NCBI GenBank assembly: GCA_017627115.1 | Contig: JAGAHK010000265.1 | Span: forward strand, 1-6,416 | Reading direction: 5' to 3' | Source: Bacillota bacterium | GTDB taxonomy: Bacteria; Bacillota; Clostridia; Lachnospirales; CAG-274 | Length of the DNA: 6,416 nucleotides | Part shown: positions 1 through 5,496 of the stretch, in pieces | How the letters are laid out: every line of letters starts with the position of its first letter | Position numbering within the stretch: position 1 is the first letter of the stretch | Notes under the pieces: model-generated | Seen by the model: only the letters and a program-made list of their open reading frames with translations | The model's database searches: none | Told to the model about the DNA's origin: nothing | Position numbers and translations under genes: made by a program

Positions 1-822
1 GGCAGGGGGAAAAAACTTCAGCCGACACCTGTTAAAATAGCGGCGGAGGCGCATAACATACCTGTTTATCAGCCTGAAAAGATAAAGGACGAGGAATTCG
101 TCAAAATACTTTCGGGAATAGAGGCGGATGTGTTTGTTGTGGTGGCTTACGGACAGATACTGCCGCAGAAAATACTTGATATGCCTAAATACGGCTGTAT
201 AAATGTACACGGCTCACTCCTGCCGAAATACAGGGGTGCGGCGCCTATACAGTGGTCTGTAATAGACGGCGAAAAGGTGACGGGTGTTACCATAATGTAT
301 ATGGAAAAGGGTCTCGATACGGGTGCAATGCTCCTGAAACGCGAGATACCGATAGAACCGACGGATACTTTCGGCACCCTGCATGATAAAATGGCACCTG
401 TCGGCGCACAGGCGCTGCTTGAAGTGCTTGAAATGCTTGAAAACGGCTCGGCAAAACCCGAAAAGCAGGATGATGCACAGTCTTCCTATGTGTCGGTGAT
501 TGATAAGAGCCTCGGCAATATCGACTGGAGCAGGGATGCAAAAAGCATTACAGACCTGATAAGGGGGCTGGATCCCGTTCCGGGTGCATATTCGTATCTT
601 AACGGTGAAATGATCAAGATATGGGCTGCCGAAACGTCGGAACACAAAGGCAGCGCAGGCGAAGTTGTGTATACAGATAAAAAGAAAGGCTTTGCGGTCG
701 CTGCAAACGGCGGCTCGGTCTTTGTTAAGCAAGTGCAGGCAAAAGGCGGCAAACGTATGTCGGCTGCCGATTATATGCGCGGTCATGAGATAAAAGTCGG
801 AGACCGCTTTGAAAAGGAGTGA
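1..822 (+). CDS. fmt: Methionyl-tRNA formyltransferase, 5'-truncated by window edge
   Basis: Transfers a formyl group from 10-formyl-tetrahydrofolate to Met-tRNA(fMet) in the cytoplasm, making the initiator tRNA. The frame is open from base 1 and ends at TGA 820-822, giving 273 visible residues. It opens with GRGKKL, which in E. coli Fmt (recalled) lies about 41 residues from the N-terminus, so roughly that much is missing to the left. The formyltransferase core is intact: the VVVAYG strand, then NVHGSLLP with Asn at 202-204 and His at 208-210, then GLDTG with Asp at 316-318. These match the Asn106/His108/Asp144 triad of the related GAR transformylase PurN, and the 38-residue Asn-to-Asp spacing is the same. 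The tRNA-binding C-terminal domain follows, including PEKQDD and GGKRMSAADY. An internal ATG at 130 is not the start, because conserved sequence precedes it. In many Firmicutes def lies just upstream, which cannot be seen here. Confidence 0.97.
   Translation, partial: GRGKKLQPTPVKIAAEAHNIPVYQPEKIKDEEFVKILSGIEADVFVVVAYGQILPQKILDMPKYGCINVHGSLLPKYRGAAPIQWSVIDGEKVTGVTIMYMEKGLDTGAMLLKREIPIEPTDTFGTLHDKMAPVGAQALLEVLEMLENGSAKPEKQDDAQSSYVSVIDKSLGNIDWSRDAKSITDLIRGLDPVPGAYSYLNGEMIKIWAAETSEHKGSAGEVVYTDKKKGFAVAANGGSVFVKQVQAKGGKRMSAADYMRGHEIKVGDRFEKE
812..819 (+). promoter_or_regulatory. Shine-Dalgarno that sets the start of the zinc peptidase
   Basis: AAAAGGAG lies inside the last codons of fmt, 7 bases before ATG 827. 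It selects ATG 827 over the in-frame TTG at 809, which lies before the Shine-Dalgarno and would add six residues with no family support. Its position inside fmt suggests translational coupling. Confidence 0.75.
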
Positions 823-826
823 TACT

Positions 827-1537
827 ATGGGATTTTACATGGGCGAAGGTTTTTTATATGTGATATTTCTTATTTTAGCTGTGCTTTCGGTATTTGCACA
901 GTTCAATGTTACAAGCACTTTTAAAAAGTTCAGCAAGATACAGAACTCAAGGGGCTATACGGGTGCCGATGTTGCGCGTTTGCTGCTTGAACAAAACGGT
1001 ATTACCGATGTTAGTGTTGAGCCTGTAAGCGGCAGTCTTACAGACCACTATGATCCCTCGTCGAAAATATTGAGACTTTCGGAGAGTGTTTATGCCAACA
1101 GAAGTGTTGCGGCTCTTGGTGTTGCGGCACATGAAACGGGTCATGCCGTTCAGCATGCAACGGGCTACGGTCCGCTTACTTTAAGGACGAATATCGCGCC
1201 TGCGTGCAGCGTAGGCAGCAAACTTGCAATACCTATGGTATTCCTCGGTGTTGTGTTGAGTGCATTTGTGAACTGTCTGCCCCTTATTTATGCGGGCATC
1301 ATTCTTTTCTCGCTTGTGGTGTTCTTCCAGATAGTTACACTGCCGGTTGAGTTTGATGCTTCACACAGGGCAATGGATATGCTTACGGAATACGGTTTCC
1401 TCAACGACAGTGAAGCCGCAGGTGCAAGAAAAGTTCTTACGGCAGCTGCACTTACCTATGTTGCCGCAGCTGCAACTTCGATAATCAACCTTTTAAGACT
1501 TCTTGCTATGGTAAACGGCGGCAGCAGACGGAGATAA
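827..1537 (+). CDS. YugP-family membrane zinc metallopeptidase
   Basis: A 236-residue integral membrane protein of the neutral zinc metallopeptidase family typified by B. subtilis YugP (Pfam Zn_peptidase_2, from memory). Its substrate is unknown; a role in membrane-protein turnover is inference. An N-terminal membrane segment spans about residues 8-25, followed by a soluble part with the RGYTGADVAR stretch. The catalytic motif AHETGHAVQH has HExxH at 102-106, with His102 and His106 as zinc ligands and Glu103 as the catalytic base by family analogy. Further membrane segments lie near 133-152, 155-172 and 205-228. The conserved LPVEFDAS at about 172-179 probably supplies the third zinc ligand (Glu175). 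The length fits the family. The gene starts 4 bases after the fmt stop and ends 2 bases before the next gene, so it is operonic. A fmt-yugP order is familiar from Clostridia. Confidence 0.93.
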   Translation: MGFYMGEGFLYVIFLILAVLSVFAQFNVTSTFKKFSKIQNSRGYTGADVARLLLEQNGITDVSVEPVSGSLTDHYDPSSKILRLSESVYANRSVAALGVAAHETGHAVQHATGYGPLTLRTNIAPACSVGSKLAIPMVFLGVVLSAFVNCLPLIYAGIILFSLVVFFQIVTLPVEFDASHRAMDMLTEYGFLNDSEAAGARKVLTAAALTYVAAAATSIINLLRLLAMVNGGSRRR

Positions 1538-1539
1538 TT

Positions 1540-3036
1540 ATGGCTAAAAGCACAAGAACAACCAAAAAAATGAATAAAACGGCTGTTATTGCGGCTGTTG
1601 TTGCTCTTATTGCGGCAGTCGGGGCGGTCTGCGTTTTGCTTAACAGAAGCGCACAGACTATGCTTTCCGACAAGGTCTCGGGACAGACCGTCAATTATGA
1701 AACTTCTTCAAAAGCGGCGTTTTATCTGAGCGGCAAGGATATTTTCTACTGCACAAAAGACGGTATGCAGCTGATAGATAAGCAGGGCAGCAGATTGTGG
1801 ACAGACACGTTCACCATGCAGCAGCCGGTCATGCTCGGTTCGGGACCCTATGCCGCAGTTGCCGAGGAAAGGGGCAAGATAGTCAGGGTATATGATACAG
1901 ACGGTCTTGCGTATATCATAAATGCGGAGAACCCCATAACCACTTTTTCGGTCAACCGCGAGGGCTATACTGCCGTGATAATGGAGATGCCGAATGAGTA
2001 TATCACCAATATATACAATACTCTCGGCAGTGTGGTATCGGTCAGCAGCTGTCCCGCAAGCGACAGTATACCCGTTGCCGTAGCGATCTCTGCAAACAGC
2101 AATATCTATGCGACCTCTTATATAGATACAAGTGCGGTCAGCTTTAAATCAAGCGTTGTTATGCGCTATGTCAGCAAATCAACGGGCGAGGCGGAGACTA
2201 TAGACGGTATGTTCACTGCTTTTTCGGGTGGCGACGGTATTGTCGGCAAGCTTGCTTTCTACAGTCCTACGGGTCTTGTGGCTTTGAGCGATAAGGAACT
2301 GATGTATGTAGATATACCTGCGGACGGCTCGGGCTGCAATGAAAAACTGCGCCTGCCTATGAACGATATAATGACTGCTGTTGATTTTGACGAAAACGGC
2401 AACTCCGCAATAGCGCTCAGAAAAACGGGTGACGGCATTAAGGGCAGCATACATTGCTATAACAAAGACGGCAAGGAAACTGCGGCATTTGATACGGAGG
2501 ATGAAACAACTAATATAAAAGCCTGCGGCAATATGGTGCTTGCAGCTTCGGGCGGCAGTCTTACCGCATATGATATGAGCGGCTCCGTACTTTGGCGTGT
2601 TATGTCTGCGCAGGAAACAAGGCAGATGTTTATGTATTCGCAAAACGAAGTAATGACAGTCAGCTCAAATAAGATGAATATAGTCAAGGTAAAAAAAGGC
2701 GATGTTATAAACGAGGGTTATGAGGCCGATGAAGGCGGCGAGCCCGAGATAGTCTCACAGACGGAAGAACCCGTCACGGAGGCAACAACAGCCGCCGCCG
2801 TTGTGACAACACAGGCACCTGTTGTTGCGGAAGACACCGATGATGAAGACGATTATTCCGACGAAGATGATGAAGATTATTACGAAGATGACGAAGACGA
2901 TTATTCCGACGAAGATGACGAGGATTACTATTACGATGAAGATGACGAGGACTACTACGAAGATGAGGATGAGGACTATTATTCCGACGAAGATGATGAG
3001 GACTACTATTACGATGAAAACGAGGATGAAGAATAA
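1540..3036 (+). CDS. Membrane-anchored propeller-like protein with acidic Tyr-rich tail (DUF5711-like)
   Basis: 498 residues, no known function. A short basic N-terminus (MAKSTRTTKKMNK) precedes one hydrophobic segment at about 13-34, predicting a signal anchor with the rest outside the cell. Residues about 50-385 look like an all-beta propeller: repeated short strands, phrases such as GSRLWTDTF and GSVLWRV that resemble PQQ/WD-like blades, and many Gly-Asp turns. I assign DUF5711 from recalled similarity in Ruminococcaceae, not from a search. A Thr/Ala/Pro/Val linker (about 408-430) leads to a 68-residue tail (431-498) with 49 Asp/Glu, 14 Tyr and no Lys or Arg. A GGAG at 1530-1533 sits 6 bases before ATG 1540, two bases after the peptidase stop. 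The stop TAA directly abuts the CvpA-family ATG, so the two are likely co-translated. A sensor, cell-wall or cation-binding role is possible but unproven. Confidence 0.85.
   Translation: MAKSTRTTKKMNKTAVIAAVVALIAAVGAVCVLLNRSAQTMLSDKVSGQTVNYETSSKAAFYLSGKDIFYCTKDGMQLIDKQGSRLWTDTFTMQQPVMLGSGPYAAVAEERGKIVRVYDTDGLAYIINAENPITTFSVNREGYTAVIMEMPNEYITNIYNTLGSVVSVSSCPASDSIPVAVAISANSNIYATSYIDTSAVSFKSSVVMRYVSKSTGEAETIDGMFTAFSGGDGIVGKLAFYSPTGLVALSDKELMYVDIPADGSGCNEKLRLPMNDIMTAVDFDENGNSAIALRKTGDGIKGSIHCYNKDGKETAAFDTEDETTNIKACGNMVLAASGGSLTAYDMSGSVLWRVMSAQETRQMFMYSQNEVMTVSSNKMNIVKVKKGDVINEGYEADEGGEPEIVSQTEEPVTEATTAAAVVTTQAPVVAEDTDDEDDYSDEDDEDYYEDDEDDYSDEDDEDYYYDEDDEDYYEDEDEDYYSDEDDEDYYYDENEDEE
2830..3033 (+). 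repeat. Degenerate tandem repeats encoding the acidic Asp/Glu/Tyr tail
   Basis: The end of the DUF5711-like gene is built of GAT/GAC/GAA/GAG/TAT/TAC codons coding variants of DEDDEDYY plus one residue (E, S or Y). Two larger 16-residue units, DDEDDYSDEDDEDYY plus E or Y, lie 48 bases apart: a 23-base identical stretch occurs at 2848-2870 and 2896-2918. A 19-base part recurs a third time at 2978-2996. Synonymous differences between units show that the repeats have diverged, while the acidic-aromatic pattern has been kept. Confidence 0.85.
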
Positions 3037-3726
3037 ATGAACGGAGCGGATCTTTTTGTGATCGCCGTTATAGCTGTGTTTGTACTGACTGGCATATATC
3101 GCGGTTTTCTGCTTAATGTGATACGTATGGCAGGGACTCTTGTTTCGGCTGTCATTTCAATGATAGGCTATCCGTATGTATGCGATCTTGCTCGCAAAAC
3201 ATTTTTGTATTCTGATATTAAAAACAGTATAATAACCTCATTGGGGCTGCGTGACACGGCACAGCAGGTCACAAAGAATGCACAGTCTGTTTTTATTGAA
3301 AGTCTGCCTTTGCCGCAATATTTCCGCGATAAACTTATAGTAAACAACAACTCGGTCATTTATGATCTGCTCGGTGTTGATAATCTGGTGGATTATATTG
3401 GCGGTTTTCTTGCAAATATAGTGCTTAATGTACTCATGAGCCTGCTGCTTTATTTGACCTGTCAGGTTATTTTTCATATCGTTATCAAAGCGTTCATAAT
3501 ACTGAAAAAAGCTCCCGTTATCCGCACTATAGGACGTGTCGGCGGCGGTCTTACGGGTTTTGTGACCGCTACGGTCTTTATTTGGGCTCTGTTTGCGGCT
3601 TTCGATGCCTTTGCTTCACAGCCTTTTTATACGATGCTGATTGACGAGATAAACTCTTCAAGATTGGCAGTGGTCTTTTACGATACCGACCTTATACGCA
3701 CATTTATGATGTCGCGTATGTTCTGA
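3037..3726 (+). CDS. CvpA-family integral membrane protein
   Basis: 229 residues. The N-terminus MNGADLFVIAVIAVFVLTGIYRGFLLN has the typical CvpA layout: an acidic residue near the start of helix 1, then G-x-x-RGF (19-24). Membrane segments are predicted near 5-21, 28-46, 121-150 and 170-190, with the family's Gly-rich turn IGRVGGGLTG before the last one. CvpA was named for colicin V production in E. coli. Its molecular role is unsettled, and many homologues are linked to envelope stability. An extra-membrane loop of about 70 residues (50-120) is longer than in the compact E. coli form, as in many Firmicutes homologues. ATG 3037 follows the previous stop with no gap, and GAGGA at 3022-3026 serves as Shine-Dalgarno inside the acidic tail codons. 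The stop overlaps the next ATG (TGATG). Confidence 0.87.
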   Translation: MNGADLFVIAVIAVFVLTGIYRGFLLNVIRMAGTLVSAVISMIGYPYVCDLARKTFLYSDIKNSIITSLGLRDTAQQVTKNAQSVFIESLPLPQYFRDKLIVNNNSVIYDLLGVDNLVDYIGGFLANIVLNVLMSLLLYLTCQVIFHIVIKAFIILKKAPVIRTIGRVGGGLTGFVTATVFIWALFAAFDAFASQPFYTMLIDEINSSRLAVVFYDTDLIRTFMMSRMF

Positions 3727-4373
3727 TGATCGATCAAGATTGGAATGTTGATATGACAGAAAGTTATAAAACTGTATCGGGCGAGGGCGAAGCGGAGATT
3801 GTCGAAAAAAAATCACGCTTTATCGCTCATGTTTTCCCCGTTGAAAGTGAGAGCGAGGCTCTTGAACAGATAGAAAAAACAAAGAAAAAATACTGGGATG
3901 CGCGCCATAACTGCTATGCTTATGTTATCGGTATAGACGGCAAAATGCAGCGCTATTCCGACGATGGTGAACCGGGAGGCACGGCAGGTATGCCAATGCT
4001 TGAAGTACTGCTCGGGGAAAAAGTGAAAAACACTCTTGTCGTGGTAACACGCTATTTCGGCGGTACTCTGCTGGGTACGGGCGGACTTGTGCGCGCCTAT
4101 AGCAAAAGCACCAAAGAGGGACTGCTCGCCGCAGGCATCAGGGAGTGTGTACTCTACAGACGTATCAATATCACTGTTGACTACAGTTTAAGCGGCAAAA
4201 TACAGTATGAAGCGGCGCAGGGCGGACATCTGACCGAAGATACGGTCTATGCCGAAAACGTGTTGTTTAAGCTGCTTGTGAAAACAGGAAGTGCGGATGG
4301 CTTTGCAAAACGCATAACCGATGTTACAAACGGTCGCGCGGAGATAGAGATGTTGGAGGAGTTATACAGATGA
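3726..4373 (+). CDS. YigZ/IMPACT (UPF0029) family protein
   Basis: A cytoplasmic two-domain protein of 215 residues, related to E. coli YigZ, B. subtilis YvyE and the N-terminal part of eukaryotic IMPACT. The bacterial function is not firmly known; ribosome or nucleic-acid association has been proposed from its fold. The N-terminal domain has the family signatures KKSRFIAHV (28-36), WDARHNCYAYVIG (57-69), DDGEPGGTAGMPMLEVL (79-95) and VVVTRYFGGTLLGTGGLVRAY (105-125). The C-terminal part (about 145-215) matches the DUF1949 ferredoxin-like domain. The start is uncertain. ATG 3726 overlaps the previous stop and suggests coupling, but has no Shine-Dalgarno. In-frame ATG 3753, with a weak GGAA before it, gives MTESYKTV, which looks more like the usual family N-terminus. 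I report the longer frame. Confidence 0.93.
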   Translation: MIDQDWNVDMTESYKTVSGEGEAEIVEKKSRFIAHVFPVESESEALEQIEKTKKKYWDARHNCYAYVIGIDGKMQRYSDDGEPGGTAGMPMLEVLLGEKVKNTLVVVTRYFGGTLLGTGGLVRAYSKSTKEGLLAAGIRECVLYRRINITVDYSLSGKIQYEAAQGGHLTEDTVYAENVLFKLLVKTGSADGFAKRITDVTNGRAEIEMLEELYR

Positions 4374-4385
4374 TCTTAGGATCAT
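4370..4385 (+). other. Short inverted repeat over the yigZ-family stop codon
   Basis: ATGATC (4370-4375), TTAG loop, GATCAT (4380-4385): a perfect 6-base-pair stem with a 4-base loop that includes the TGA stop. It is not followed by a T-run, so it is not a standard intrinsic terminator. It might slow ribosomes or RNases between the cluster and dgt, or be chance. Confidence 0.25.
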
Positions 4386-4393
4386 AACAAATA

Positions 4394-4399
4394 TATAAT
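4394..4399 (+). promoter_or_regulatory. Possible -10 box (TATAAT) before dgt
   Basis: A perfect TATAAT sits in the AT-rich gap upstream of dgt. I find no convincing -35 at 16-18 bases and no extended TG. A start from it would leave only about a 10-base leader and would begin near or inside the Shine-Dalgarno. In such an AT-rich gap it may be chance. Confidence 0.15.
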
Positions 4400-4400
4400 A

Positions 4401-4408
4401 AAGGAAGG
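4401..4408 (+). promoter_or_regulatory. Strong Shine-Dalgarno of dgt
   Basis: AAGGAAGG ends 8 bases before GTG 4417, ideal spacing. An upstream in-frame GTG at 4408 overlaps this element and would be too close to use it, so the Shine-Dalgarno favours 4417. Confidence 0.75.
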
Positions 4409-4416
4409 TGGCTGCC

Positions 4417-5400
4417 GTGAATATCAGGGAAAGAAACGAACAGACCGAGATTGATATGCTTTCGCCTTATGCGGCAAAAAGCAAATTCAGCAGGGGCAGG
4501 GTGACAGACGAGGAACTTTGTGATATGCGCACCTGTTTTCAACGTGACAGGGACAGGATAATCCACAGCAAAGCATTCAGGCGCCTTATGCATAAAACGC
4601 AGGTATTTATATCGCCCGAGGGTGATCATTACCGCACGCGCCTTACACATACGCTTGAAGTATCGCAGATAGCACGTACTATCGCTGTTTCGCTGCGCCT
4701 TAACGAAGACCTGACCGAAGCCGTTGCTCTCGGACACGACCTCGGGCATACACCTTTCGGACATCTCGGCGAGGAAGATCTCAATAATGTTGTGCCCGGC
4801 GGCTTTCATCATAACGAGCAAAGTGTCAGGGTGGTGCGCTTTGTCGAAAAAGAGGGCAAGGGTCTTAATCTTACATACGAGGTAATGGACGGCATCCTTA
4901 ACCACCGCGGCGCAGGTACACCGTATACCCTCGAGGGCAAGACGGTGCAGATATCCGATAAGATAGCTTATATCAATCACGATATAGACGATGCTGTCCG
5001 CGCAGGCATAATCACCGAAAACGACCTTCCTAAAGACTGTGTAGAAGTCCTTGGTGATACCGCACGCAAAAGAATAGATTTTCTTATCCGCGATATAGTG
5101 AAAAACAGCCTTGACAAGGACGACATCCTTATGACACCCGAGGTCAGGACGGCTATGTACAAACTGCGCGCTTATATGTTTGAAAATGTGTACCGTGCAA
5201 AACAGCTTGCTTCGGAACGGGAACAGTTTGGAGTCTTTTTGAGCAGGATATACAGCTACTATCTCGATAATTTCGATAAAGTGCCGCAGGAGTTCAAAAA
5301 CAATCCCGAAGTCACAAAAGAACAGGCAACGGCAGATTATGTTGCGGGCATGACGGACAGATTTGCACAAAGACAGTTTGAACTGCTGGGCTTGAAATAA
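4417..5400 (+). CDS. dgt: Deoxyguanosinetriphosphate triphosphohydrolase-like HD protein
   Basis: A cytoplasmic HD-superfamily hydrolase, 327 residues, of the shorter bacterial dGTPase-like type. By family it splits dNTPs into deoxynucleoside and triphosphate, helping to control the dNTP pool; true substrate preference cannot be told from sequence. Family signatures run in order: LSPYAAKS (15-22), FQRDRDRIIHSKAFRRL (41-57), EGDHYRTRLTHTLEV (68-82), LGHDLGHTPFGHLGEE (105-120), FHHNEQSVR (130-138), LNHRG (161-165) and ISDKIAYINHDIDDA (179-193). The likely metal ligands are His78, the His107-Asp108 pair and Asp181, all present. GTG 4417 is chosen because AAGGAAGG precedes it by 8 bases and MNIRERNEQ matches the usual family start; GTG 4408 would add three residues. 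In many Clostridia dgt is followed by dnaG and rpoD. Here it is the last plus-strand gene, ending at a terminator. Confidence 0.94.
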   Translation: MNIRERNEQTEIDMLSPYAAKSKFSRGRVTDEELCDMRTCFQRDRDRIIHSKAFRRLMHKTQVFISPEGDHYRTRLTHTLEVSQIARTIAVSLRLNEDLTEAVALGHDLGHTPFGHLGEEDLNNVVPGGFHHNEQSVRVVRFVEKEGKGLNLTYEVMDGILNHRGAGTPYTLEGKTVQISDKIAYINHDIDDAVRAGIITENDLPKDCVEVLGDTARKRIDFLIRDIVKNSLDKDDILMTPEVRTAMYKLRAYMFENVYRAKQLASEREQFGVFLSRIYSYYLDNFDKVPQEFKNNPEVTKEQATADYVAGMTDRFAQRQFELLGLK

Positions 5401-5407
5401 AAGCCGG

Positions 5408-5435
5408 ATAAAATATCATAATAATAAAATATCAT
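5408..5435. repeat. 12-base direct repeat, period 16
   Basis: ATAAAATATCAT occurs at 5408-5419 and again at 5424-5435 in the AT-rich gap after dgt. The copies are identical and separated by 4 bases (AATA region). No function is evident, and low complexity makes chance or slippage plausible. Confidence 0.5.
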
Positions 5436-5455
5436 CTGATAATACATCGTTAAAG

Positions 5456-5496
5456 ACTGCATCATTAGCAACATATACCGTATGATGCAGTTTTTT
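5456..5496 (+). terminator. Intrinsic terminator of dgt, shared by convergent genes
   Basis: A perfect 10-base-pair stem, ACTGCATCAT (5456-5465) with ATGATGCAGT (5482-5491), a 16-base loop and a run of six T (5491-5496) form a standard rho-independent terminator 56 bases after the dgt stop. On the minus strand the same stem comes just after the YlbJ-like stop codon and is followed by CTTTAA, a poor U-run. It could therefore act weakly in both directions. The T-run overlaps the minus-strand TAA (5495-5497). Confidence 0.85.

Noticed and set aside
214..786. Minus-strand open frame of 190 codons opposite fmt
   Set aside because: Shadow of fmt: no family resemblance, odd Cys/His/Arg-rich composition, no Shine-Dalgarno seen.
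2822..3040. Open frame of 72 codons in the +2 frame over the acidic tail, coding a very basic Lys/Arg/Thr/Met-rich product
   Set aside because: It is the direct shadow of GAT/GAC/GAA repeats (read as ATG/ACG/AAG) and has no Shine-Dalgarno. Its frame is open only because the repeat lacks TGA/TAA/TAG in that phase.
4324..5370. Long open frame (348 codons) on the minus strand opposite dgt
   Set aside because: It lies antisense to the well-supported dgt and yigZ-family genes, is Cys/His/Ile-rich without a recognisable domain, and arises from codon bias of the real genes.
5430..5441. TATCA-TC-TGATA inverted repeat after dgt
   Set aside because: Stem of five AT-rich pairs with a 2-base loop is too weak and short to support a function; low-complexity chance is likely.
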